Assembly: GCF_002217435.1 (NCBI RefSeq)
Contig: NZ_MUHF01000032.1
Coordinates: 1-64,000 of the forward strand
Length of the DNA: 64,000 nt
From: Flavobacterium reichenbachii
GTDB taxonomy: Bacteria; Bacteroidota; Bacteroidia; Flavobacteriales; Flavobacteriaceae
Reading direction: 5' to 3'
Below, in pieces: positions 27,294 through 35,168 of this stretch. The first letter of the stretch is position 1, and every line of letters starts with the position of its first letter. Position numbers and translations under genes: made by a program. The notes beneath the pieces are model-generated. The model was not told where the DNA came from. It ran no database searches and saw only the letters and a program-made list of their open reading frames with translations.

Positions 27294-28043
27294 ATGAAAA
27301 ATATAGTATATCTCTTTTTATTAATCTCACAGGTTTTCTTCGCTCAAAGCAGCTTTGAAAAGGGAAATTCTCTTTATAAAGACAGTAAATTTGATGAAGC
27401 TGCTCAGGTTTATGAAGGCATCATTAAAGAAAACAAAGAACAATCTGCAGAACTTTATTTTAACTTGGCAAACAGTTATTATAAACTCAATAAAACTGCT
27501 CTTTCTATTTACAATTATGAAAAAGCTTTGGTATTAAAACCAAATGATCCTGCGACTTTAAACAATTTAAAATTTGCTAAAAAACTAACAATCGACGAAA
27601 TCAAAGAAGTTCCAAAAGTAGGTTTCGAAAAGTTGATTCAGAATTTTACAGGCATTTTTGACTATAATACTTGGGCTAAAATTTCGGTGGGAATTGCATT
27701 TTTGTTTCTGCTGAGTTTTATTGGTTATTATTTTTCTACACTTACGCTTTCAAAAAGAATCTATTTTATCGGAATGTTTATTTTTCTTCTGGCACTGGTT
27801 TTAAGTGTTTCGGCCGGAATGACAGAAAAAAATCATTTTGATAATGACCGCCCTGCAATTGTTTTTTCAGAATTTAGTGAAGTTCGGAGCGAACCTCAAA
27901 AAGGAAGCGCGGGAATTATTTTACTTCATGAAGGTGCAAAAGTGTATGTTATGGAAACAGTAGGAACCTGGAAAAAAATTGAATTGACAGATGGAACTGA
28001 AGGCTGGATTGAAGCGTCGACTATTAAAGAAGTGAAACAGTAA
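27294..28043 (+). CDS. batE: BatE, TPR and SH3-like protein
   Basis: A 249-residue protein: signal peptide (1-17), TPR region (20-100, with ELYFNLANSYYKLNKT), two membrane spans (about 130-150 and 158-175), and an SH3b-like C-terminal domain (VRSEPQKGSAG, then GWIEASTIKEV). It is the last gene of the bat operon and is followed by a strong terminator. Confidence 0.9.
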   Translation: MKNIVYLFLLISQVFFAQSSFEKGNSLYKDSKFDEAAQVYEGIIKENKEQSAELYFNLANSYYKLNKTALSIYNYEKALVLKPNDPATLNNLKFAKKLTIDEIKEVPKVGFEKLIQNFTGIFDYNTWAKISVGIAFLFLLSFIGYYFSTLTLSKRIYFIGMFIFLLALVLSVSAGMTEKNHFDNDRPAIVFSEFSEVRSEPQKGSAGIILLHEGAKVYVMETVGTWKKIELTDGTEGWIEASTIKEVKQ

Positions 28044-28063
28044 TTTTAATTTCTTTCAAAATA

Positions 28064-28110
28064 AAAAAATCCCAAATTCTAATCAGGAAAGATTGAATTT
28101 GGGATTTTTT
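28064..28110. terminator. bat operon terminator (bidirectional)
   Basis: A perfect 16-bp stem (28064-28079 with 28095-28110) with A/T flanks lies between convergent genes. The core ATCCCAAATTC is the same as in the terminator at 12251-12300. Confidence 0.9.
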
Positions 28111-28127
28111 ATTTCTCTGTAGGAGTC

Positions 28128-29690
28128 CTAATTTACAGCTTCTATAAGACGGATAAATTCTGCTCTATACCCTTCATCGTCATTTGCGAGTCCAGATTTT
28201 GCTAATTTTTTTATGTCACTGCTTGATGTATTAGAAATATATTTTGATTCTTTCAGTTTTAATCCGAACCAGGCAACAGCACTCGTAAATTTAAAATCAG
28301 AAGATGTTTTGTCTAAGTCGGTTTTCTTATCCTGAATCGTATTTACCATTTCGATACTTTTTTCGCCGTCTGGATTTTTGTATCTAAATTTTATGGTTGC
28401 CAATTCATTACTATAATTAGATTCGTCTTTTTTTACTTTAGTATATTTTAAATCAGAAGGAACATAATCGCTCTCAACTCCTGTGGGAATAACTTCATAC
28501 AAAGCCGTTACAGTATGACCGCTTCCTAATTCTCCCGCATCAACCGCGTCATTTTTAAAATCTTCTGCTTTTAATTTTCGGTTTTCATATCCAATTAATC
28601 GATACGCCTGAACATGTTTTGGATTAAATTCTATTTGTATTTTAACATCTTTTGCAATCGCAAACATTGACCCTTTAAATTCTTTTCCTAAAAAACGATT
28701 TGCTTCCTGAATATTATCGATATAAGAATAGTTTCCATTTCCTTTATCAGCCAAAACTTCCATTTTGCTGTCTTTATAATTTCCCATTCCAAAACCTAAA
28801 ACAGTCAAAAACACGCCAGACTTTCTTTTTTCTTCAATTAGTTTTTCCATATCCTTATCAGAAGAAGCGCCTACATTAAAATCTCCATCTGTAGCGATCA
28901 CAACACGGTTATTTCCTTGTTTTATAAAATTTTGCTGTGCGAGTTTATACGCCAGTTCAATACCTTCTCCGCCTGCAGTACTTCCTTCTGCATGAAGATC
29001 GCTAAAAGCCTCCATAATTTTGTCTTTACGGTCACCAGACGTCGGCTCTAGTACAACTCCTGCAGAACCAGCATAAACAACTATCGAAACCTTGTCTACT
29101 GGACGAAGTTCTTTTACCAAAATATTCATAGATTCTTTTAATAAAGGCAGTTTGTTTGCTGCATCCATAGAACCCGAAACATCGATTAAAAAAACCAAAT
29201 TTGATGGCGGCAGATTGGTCATTGGAATATTTTTGCCCTTTAAACCAATTTTTAGTAATCGGCTGTTTTTGTTCCAAGGGCAGTCACTGTATTCTGTATT
29301 TATAGAAAAAGGATGAGCTCCGTCTGGCTGTGGATAATTGTATTTAAAAAAATTCATCATCTCTTCAATACGAACAGCATCTTTAGGAACCTTTTCTCCT
29401 CCATTAATAAAACGTCTGATATTGGTATATGAAGCATTATCTACATCAATAGAAAAAGTAGAAAGCGGTTCTTTTTTTGGAGATTCAAAAGGATTTTCTT
29501 CCACTTCAGCATAACTTTCTGTATTAGGATCTTCACTTTGATAATACTCGTCTTTCTGGTCCGGATTTGCAGGAGCATTCATTTGTACTGTTTCAATAGC
29601 AGTGTCATAAGATACAGCTTCATCCTGTTTTTTGCAGCTGTAAAAAGCAACAAACAGGAATGCCATCAAAAAATAATTTTTGTTCTTCAT
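28128..29690 (-). CDS. YfbK-like VWA lipoprotein
   Basis: A 520-residue lipoprotein (signal with FYSC lipobox, Cys at 19). A conserved N-terminal region has STFSIDVDNASYTNIRRF, and the VWA domain has MIDAS DVSGS near residue 168. The C-terminal DUF3520-like part ends RAEFIRLIEAV. YfbK-type proteins have no defined function. It faces the bat operon convergently, so the link to the other VWA proteins is only by location. The upstream 255 nt (29691-29945) contain a possible -7 box at 29787-29794 and no convincing gene. Confidence 0.87.
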   Translation of the reverse strand: MKNKNYFLMAFLFVAFYSCKKQDEAVSYDTAIETVQMNAPANPDQKDEYYQSEDPNTESYAEVEENPFESPKKEPLSTFSIDVDNASYTNIRRFINGGEKVPKDAVRIEEMMNFFKYNYPQPDGAHPFSINTEYSDCPWNKNSRLLKIGLKGKNIPMTNLPPSNLVFLIDVSGSMDAANKLPLLKESMNILVKELRPVDKVSIVVYAGSAGVVLEPTSGDRKDKIMEAFSDLHAEGSTAGGEGIELAYKLAQQNFIKQGNNRVVIATDGDFNVGASSDKDMEKLIEEKRKSGVFLTVLGFGMGNYKDSKMEVLADKGNGNYSYIDNIQEANRFLGKEFKGSMFAIAKDVKIQIEFNPKHVQAYRLIGYENRKLKAEDFKNDAVDAGELGSGHTVTALYEVIPTGVESDYVPSDLKYTKVKKDESNYSNELATIKFRYKNPDGEKSIEMVNTIQDKKTDLDKTSSDFKFTSAVAWFGLKLKESKYISNTSSSDIKKLAKSGLANDDEGYRAEFIRLIEAVN

Positions 29691-29945
29691 AGGTCAAATT
29701 TTAAATTGGTGATTATATTTTTTCTACCAAATAATGTCTAGCATTCCGGATGTACTAGTTAAAATTATTTGCAGATTCGCTCCATCCAAATTTAATGCCA
29801 GCATTCTTGTTAAATATTTTATTCTAAAAAAATACTGCATTACAAAATCAAGTGATATAAGTAAATTTTTTCTTAATTTAAAAATGACTCTTGATTACCT
29901 TATATCATTAAAGAATTAAAATGATGCCTTGTAAGTTGAAAAGCC

Positions 29946-30491
29946 TTATTTATAAGTTGTTTTCAACTTTTCTAATAAAAAATCGCAGCTAGATTTTAAT
30001 TCAATTAGATTTTGATCCTCAGGCTCACCGTTGATATCAATAAATTTAAAAATTGATCCGTTTTTATTCATAAAATAAATTTTCCAAACAGAATTTTCAC
30101 CGATCGTATCTCCATAAACATCTTTTAATAAATTATTTTTATGTTTAAAGAAATTGTCAATTTTATCCTTTTCATTTTTAGTTACTAAAATGCTGTCCTT
30201 CATTTCTTTTAGAAGGCTTTCTTCAGAAAAATTATTATATTTAAAATAGTAACTGTCTTTTTTAAAACGAAACATGAAATTATCTTTTGGCTGGAACGCT
30301 GCTCCTTTTTTACCCTCATTAAAAACAATAAATACCTCCTAAATAGTATCATCGTATGTTTTTAAAGCAGATTTCAGTAAATTATTTTCCAGGTTTTCAG
30401 GTTGATTTATCGATTCTTCTTTTTTGTTCGGTTTACAACTTATCAATAACAAAAGAAGTAATACTAACTTAAAAGGGAACTTGTTTGCCAT
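29946..30491 (-). pseudogene. Small lipoprotein gene interrupted by an in-frame TAG
   Basis: From ATG 30491 the minus strand encodes MANKFPFKLV, a hydrophobic run and an SPII lipobox LLIS-C (Cys19). It reaches an amber codon at 30341-30339 (codon 51). The same frame stays open for 131 further codons to the natural end at 29946: an ATG at 30275 starts the open part, but it would lack the export signal. One base change therefore splits a roughly 181-residue lipoprotein. The product family is unrecognised. Alternatives are a sequencing error, or a live downstream fragment with no signal. Confidence 0.7.
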
Positions 30492-30516
30492 AAATTTAAA
30501 TTATGAATTAAGTTTT

Positions 30517-31086
30517 CTAAAACCTGTATATTTTCTCTGGCATTACGCAATAATCCAATTTTATGTCTAATTCAGAAACATCTTCAATTTTGCTTTCTGC
30601 TTCAAAAAAAGAAAGTCCAATCTTAATCGTTTCAGGTTTGCAGCCAGATAAAAACTTATCATAAAAACCTTTTCCATATCCCACACGATTTCCTAAAACA
30701 TCAAAAGCCAAAAGCGGCACAAAAACGACTTCTATAGTTTCTGGCGGCACTGACAATCCGTTTACAGGTTCGGGAATATTGTATTCGTTTTTTTTGATTT
30801 TTGTATTATCTGTCAGTAAAAAATGAGACATATTTCTCGTCTCAAAATCGCTTCTAGAAATAACAATTTCTTTGTCTTTTCCAGAAAGCAGGTGCAGAAT
30901 ATATTCGGTATTGATTTCTTTTTGTTCTTCAATCGGAAGAAAAACATGAAAATAAGTTTTATTCCAAATCGGAAGTTCAATCAGATGATTGGTTATGTTC
31001 AGACTTTTTTCTTCAATTTCGTCAAGCGAAAGTGCCGCTCGTAAATTTTTATATACCGCTCTTAGTTCTTTTTTATTAGTAGACAT
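30517..31086 (-). CDS. 5-formyltetrahydrofolate cyclo-ligase
   Basis: A 189-residue enzyme of the YgfA/MTHFS family, converting 5-formyl-THF to 5,10-methenyl-THF with ATP. The signature NRVGYGKGFYDKFL (about 132-145) is followed by KIGLSFFEAE. The start overlaps the end of the upstream deacylase gene by 11 nt, so the two are probably translationally coupled. Metabolic link between them is not obvious. Confidence 0.93.
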   Translation of the reverse strand: MSTNKKELRAVYKNLRAALSLDEIEEKSLNITNHLIELPIWNKTYFHVFLPIEEQKEINTEYILHLLSGKDKEIVISRSDFETRNMSHFLLTDNTKIKKNEYNIPEPVNGLSVPPETIEVVFVPLLAFDVLGNRVGYGKGFYDKFLSGCKPETIKIGLSFFEAESKIEDVSELDIKLDYCVMPEKIYRF

Positions 31087-32059
31087 CTTCTATTTCGGTA
31101 CTAGTTTTAGACATATGATAAATGGCATCACCTTCGTAAACAATTGGAGAATGATTGGCGTTGATGATAAATCCGTCGTGAGGCGCCTTTACTTTCTGCT
31201 CAAATTTACCAAACGGATCTGTAATGATAGCCAGAATAGTTCCTTTGGTCACAAATTTTCCAATCAAATTAAAATCATGAAGCAATCCCGAACATTTTGC
31301 CCTAAGCCAGACTGAATTTTTAATATATATCGATGGATTATCATCTAGTTCTACGATTTGTTTTGGATCCAGCATATTGAGATAATGAAGCAGACGTTTT
31401 ACGCCTTTGACACCAATATTGGCAATCTCATTGTTTATGTCTAATGATTTTCCGCCTTCAAAAAGGAGCATTTTTACATTGGCTTTTTCAGATATGTTTC
31501 TAAAAGAACCCGTAATATTTTTAGAATACAAAGTAAATGGCGCATTAAAAACATCTGCCAAAACTTTTAACTCCGGATTGTTTTCTGTAATTCTAATTTG
31601 AGGTGCATTAAATCTGCTGGCGCCTCCGGCATGAAAATCTACTGCGTAATCTATAATTGGTAAAATATATTCTACAATATTATAAGCAAAACGACTGGCC
31701 AGCGAACCTTTTCTACTTCCCGGAAAAACTCTGTTAAGATCACGTCCGTCGGGAAATTCGCGCGATTTATTTACAAATCCGTACATATTAATAATCGGAA
31801 TGCAAATAATAGTTCCTGTTAGAGGGCGATTAATCTTTTTGCTGATAATCTGACGAACAATTTCTACTCCGTTAATTTCATCTCCGTGAATTCCGGCAGA
31901 AAATAAAACTACTGGTCCCTCAATCTTTGACCGGCGTACAATTACCGGAATATTAAGTTTTGTTGTAGTGTGTAATCTTGCGATTTCGACATTTATTGTT
32001 TTGTGTTCTCCCGGCAAAATCGATTCGCCAAAAATAACCAGGGGCTTGCTGTTTTTCAT
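31076..32059 (-). CDS. Succinylglutamate desuccinylase/aspartoacylase-family protein
   Basis: A 327-residue zinc carboxypeptidase-like deacylase. HGDE (the HxxE zinc motif) is near 55-58, DGRDLNRVFPGS near 104-115, a second zinc His is in DFHAGG, and the catalytic Glu is in FEGGKS. Family members remove acyl groups from amino acids (AstE, aspartoacylase). The C-terminal beta region (GKFVTKGTILAIITDPFG) is biotinyl-like, as in many bacterial members. Substrate unknown. Divergent from the lipoprotein at 32162. Confidence 0.88.
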   Translation of the reverse strand: MKNSKPLVIFGESILPGEHKTINVEIARLHTTTKLNIPVIVRRSKIEGPVVLFSAGIHGDEINGVEIVRQIISKKINRPLTGTIICIPIINMYGFVNKSREFPDGRDLNRVFPGSRKGSLASRFAYNIVEYILPIIDYAVDFHAGGASRFNAPQIRITENNPELKVLADVFNAPFTLYSKNITGSFRNISEKANVKMLLFEGGKSLDINNEIANIGVKGVKRLLHYLNMLDPKQIVELDDNPSIYIKNSVWLRAKCSGLLHDFNLIGKFVTKGTILAIITDPFGKFEQKVKAPHDGFIINANHSPIVYEGDAIYHMSKTSTEIEDVY

Positions 32060-32101
32060 CTAGAATAAAAAGCTAAATATAGAAATTATATTTTAAATGT
32101 A

Positions 32102-32109
32102 TATCTTTG
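32102..32109 (+). promoter_or_regulatory. Probable promoter of the 32162 lipoprotein gene
   Basis: TATCTTTG matches the -7 consensus exactly, 52 nt before the start codon. Confidence 0.5.
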
Positions 32110-32161
32110 AATTTAATACACAATTTCCTAAATAAGACTTATAATAACCAATTTTGAAAGG

Positions 32162-32689
32162 ATGAAAAAAACTTTAATTCTGCTTAGTGCATTGACTCTT
32201 ATGGTTTCGTGCATGAGTAAAGAAGAAAAAATGAAAGAAGCGGAAGCAGACGGAAACGAAGCTATCGCAGTAAAATCTAAACTTATAGAAGGAGCCGGAA
32301 AAGCACTTCAGGAACAGGGAAAAGCAGCCGCAAAAAGTGCTTCTAAAGGAGTTGGAGATGTTATAAAAGGAATAAATTCCGGAATGAGCGAAAGCATAAG
32401 CCAATCTGATGTAATCCCGGAAGCTTCTTTTAAAGCAAATTTTGAGGAATGTAAAGCCGAAAAAATTTATGCGTCTAACGATGATAAAGTAAAAAAAGTG
32501 ACCATTTATTTAATCGCCAAAAATGATTTTAAAGGTGATTTGATCTTAAAAGCTTTTAATGCTGATAAAAAAGAAATTGGAAGAAGCCGTCTAAAAGCCG
32601 ACATCAAAAAAGACGATGCTCAATATGTAGATTTTACTTTTGACGAAAGAACTCATTTACTGCAGACAGAATATTTTACGATCAAATAA
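32162..32689 (+). CDS. Lipoprotein of unknown function
   Basis: A 175-residue lipoprotein (MKKTLILLSALTLMVSC, Cys at 17). After an acidic/helical segment rich in Lys, Ala and Gly (about 20-85) comes a small beta-domain (KVTIYLIAKNDFKGDLILKA). I do not recognise the family. It is monocistronic with its own -7 box and a strong terminator. Confidence 0.75.
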   Translation: MKKTLILLSALTLMVSCMSKEEKMKEAEADGNEAIAVKSKLIEGAGKALQEQGKAAAKSASKGVGDVIKGINSGMSESISQSDVIPEASFKANFEECKAEKIYASNDDKVKKVTIYLIAKNDFKGDLILKAFNADKKEIGRSRLKADIKKDDAQYVDFTFDERTHLLQTEYFTIK

Positions 32690-32706
32690 AAAACACATTT
32701 TCATAA

Positions 32707-32740
32707 AGAGTCCTTCATAATCTGAAGGACTCTTTTTTTT
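32707..32740 (+). terminator. Rho-independent terminator
   Basis: A perfect 10-bp stem AGAGTCCTTC (32707-32716) with GAAGGACTCT (32724-32733) is followed by seven T. It ends the 32162 gene. Confidence 0.92.
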
Positions 32741-32782
32741 GGAAGAAAGTCAAAAGAATTTTAAAATTTAAGCTCAATAGCT

Positions 32783-32790
32783 TAAATTTG
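32783..32790 (+). promoter_or_regulatory. uvrC promoter, likely leaderless transcript
   Basis: TAAATTTG matches the -7 consensus and ends 4 nt before the uvrC ATG at 32795. Transcription would start at or next to the start codon, giving an mRNA with no leader and no ribosome-binding site. Confidence 0.55.
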
Positions 32791-32794
32791 TACT

Positions 32795-34591
32795 ATGCAG
32801 ACTCCACTTGAACTTCAAATTCTAACCTTACCAGATAATCCAGGCGTTTATCAATATTACGATAAAGACGGAAAGATATTATATGTAGGAAAAGCTAAAA
32901 ACTTAAAGAAAAGAGTTTCTTCTTATTTTAACAAAATTCACGATACCAGAAAAACAAATGTACTGGTCAAAAAGATCGTAACCATAAAACATATCGTCGT
33001 TCCTACCGAAACCGACGCGCTTTTATTAGAAAATAATTTAATCAAAACTTTACAGCCGCGCTACAATGTATTGCTGCGTGATGACAAAAGTTACCCTTGG
33101 ATCTGCATTAAAAAAGAGCCTTTTTCTAAAATATTTTTGACGAGAAGAATGGTGAAGGACGGTTCTGAATATTTTGGTCCTTATACTAATTTCAAAACTG
33201 TTTATACTATTTTAGATTTAATCAAAGAGTTATATCCGCTGCGTACCTGCAGTTACGATTTGAGTCAGGCTAATATCAATGCAGGAAAATTTAAAGTTTG
33301 TTTAGAATATCATATCGGAAACTGCAAAGGACCGTGTGAAGGCTTGGAATCTCTGGAAGATTACCAAAGACAAGTTGATGCAATCCGCGAAATTCTTAAA
33401 GGAAATTTTAAAGAAAGCATGAAAGACTTTAAACGTTTGATGTCACAATATGCACAGGATTTACGTTTTGAAGAAGCACAAAAAATCAAAGAAAAAATAG
33501 AGATTCTTGAAAACTATCAATCAAGATCAACTATCGTCAATCCGAAAATTACGAACATAGACGTATTTTCGATTGTATCTGATGAAAGTGCTGCCTATAT
33601 CAACTTTTTGCAAATTTCTCACGGATCAATTATTCGTTCTCACACTTTAGAAATAAAGAAAAAACTGGACGAAAGCGACGAAGAATTATTAGAACTTGCG
33701 ATAATCGAACTTCGTGAACGTTTTCAGTTACTTTCAAGAGAAATCATAGTTCCTTTTGAAATGGATTTGGGCGAAAACATAAAAACAACTGTTCCGCAAT
33801 TGGGCGACAAAAAACAGATTTTAGATTTATCGATTAGAAATGCTAAATTCTACCGAATCGAACAGCTCAAACAATTACAAATTGTTGATCCTGATCGTCA
33901 TACCAATAGAATCATGGCGCAGATGCAGAAAGATTTACGTCTGCCGGTTGAACCGCGCCACATAGAATGTTTTGATAACTCGAATATTCAGGGTACAAAT
34001 CCTGTTGCGGCTTGTGTCGTTTTTAAAGACGGAAAAGCAAGTAAAAAAGATTACCGCCATTTTAATGTAAAAACCGTTGAAGGTCCAGACGATTTTGCTT
34101 CGATGACCGAAATTGTATACCGCCGTTACAAAAGATTATTAGACGAAAATGAGCCTTTGCCGCAATTAATTATTATTGATGGTGGAAAGGGACAATTGTC
34201 TGCAGCTTTAAAAAGTATAGACGAATTAGGATTGCGAGGTAAAATCACCATTATCGGAATTGCAAAAAGACTTGAAGAGCTTTTTTATCCTGGAGATTCG
34301 ATTCCGTTATATTTGGATAAAAGATCAGAAACCTTAAAAATAATTCAGCAGTTACGAAATGAGGCGCATCGATTTGGGATCACTTTTCATCGCGATAAAA
34401 GAAGCAAAGCCGCACTTAACTCTTCTGTAGAAAGCATTCCCGGAATTGGAGAAAAAACAATGCTCTCGCTGATACAGCATTTTAAAAGTGTCAAAAGATT
34501 AAAATTAGCTACAGAACAAGAAATTATTGCCGTTGTTGGAGTATCGAGAGCAAAAAAAATCGTGAACTTTTATCATAACAAGGAATCATAA
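32795..34591 (+). CDS. uvrC: Excinuclease ABC subunit UvrC
   Basis: A 598-residue nuclease of nucleotide excision repair, which cuts on both sides of a lesion with UvrB. The N-terminal GIY-YIG domain has GVY (17-19) and YVG (30-32). A four-Cys cluster lies at 152, 169, 177 and 181, where UvrC of other bacteria carries a 4Fe-4S centre. Then come the UVR motif (about 205-240), the RNase H-like endonuclease region and the helix-hairpin-helix (IPGIGEKTML and VVGVSRAKKI near 550-590). All parts are present. Confidence 0.97.
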   Translation: MQTPLELQILTLPDNPGVYQYYDKDGKILYVGKAKNLKKRVSSYFNKIHDTRKTNVLVKKIVTIKHIVVPTETDALLLENNLIKTLQPRYNVLLRDDKSYPWICIKKEPFSKIFLTRRMVKDGSEYFGPYTNFKTVYTILDLIKELYPLRTCSYDLSQANINAGKFKVCLEYHIGNCKGPCEGLESLEDYQRQVDAIREILKGNFKESMKDFKRLMSQYAQDLRFEEAQKIKEKIEILENYQSRSTIVNPKITNIDVFSIVSDESAAYINFLQISHGSIIRSHTLEIKKKLDESDEELLELAIIELRERFQLLSREIIVPFEMDLGENIKTTVPQLGDKKQILDLSIRNAKFYRIEQLKQLQIVDPDRHTNRIMAQMQKDLRLPVEPRHIECFDNSNIQGTNPVAACVVFKDGKASKKDYRHFNVKTVEGPDDFASMTEIVYRRYKRLLDENEPLPQLIIIDGGKGQLSAALKSIDELGLRGKITIIGIAKRLEELFYPGDSIPLYLDKRSETLKIIQQLRNEAHRFGITFHRDKRSKAALNSSVESIPGIGEKTMLSLIQHFKSVKRLKLATEQEIIAVVGVSRAKKIVNFYHNKES

Positions 34592-34595
34592 AACT

Positions 34596-35096
34596 ATGAA
34601 AATATTGTTTTCAATCTTCACGATATTACTTTGCTCCTATTCATACAGCCAAGAGAACGTTGAATTTTTTCAAAAAAATAAAGAAAAAATAGAAATAAAG
34701 GCCGTTAATAATTTCGAAAAATTAGAAATAACCTTTTCTAAGAATAAGAAAAAACAGCTGATCGATAGTATTGAAACCTCACTTACAGACAAAAAAACAT
34801 ATTTTTCTATAGAAGATTATAACTTTGACGGTTACAAAGATTTTGCTGTCTATCGTACAGACGACGGAATGGGCGTTTATACAATTTATCAGGTATTTAT
34901 TTATAATCCTGATAAAATCCTTTTCACAAAATTAAAAATGCCTTTGAGTTCTGGCGCAGCATGCGATGAGTTTTGCGATATAAAAGTGGATAAAAAGAGT
35001 AAGACATTTCAATCCAGCTGTCGAGGCGGTGCAAAATGGCATACTGACACTTGGAAATTTGACAAAAATAAAAAACTAGTCTTCTTGAAAAAGTAA
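34596..35096 (+). CDS. Secreted protein with EF-hand-like repeat, XAC2610-like
   Basis: A 166-residue protein with a signal peptide (1-18, ending SYSQ). The DYNFDGYKDFAVYRTDDG stretch (about 75-92) resembles the FG-GAP/EF-hand-like Asp-rich loops of XAC2610-type proteins. The rest is beta-rich with three Cys (SGAACDEFCD, then SSC). It starts 4 nt after the uvrC stop, so it is probably read through from uvrC. Function unknown. Confidence 0.7.
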   Translation: MKILFSIFTILLCSYSYSQENVEFFQKNKEKIEIKAVNNFEKLEITFSKNKKKQLIDSIETSLTDKKTYFSIEDYNFDGYKDFAVYRTDDGMGVYTIYQVFIYNPDKILFTKLKMPLSSGAACDEFCDIKVDKKSKTFQSSCRGGAKWHTDTWKFDKNKKLVFLKK

Positions 35097-35168
35097 TGTT
35101 ATTTAATATAAAATTGACACATAAAGTTCAATAATATTTACGACTTTTACAAAACCAATAAGTTTTTT

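Noticed and set aside
29734..29919. Plus-strand ORF of 61 codons upstream of the VWA lipoprotein gene
   Set aside because: Low-complexity A+T sequence with no start signal and no recognisable protein features.
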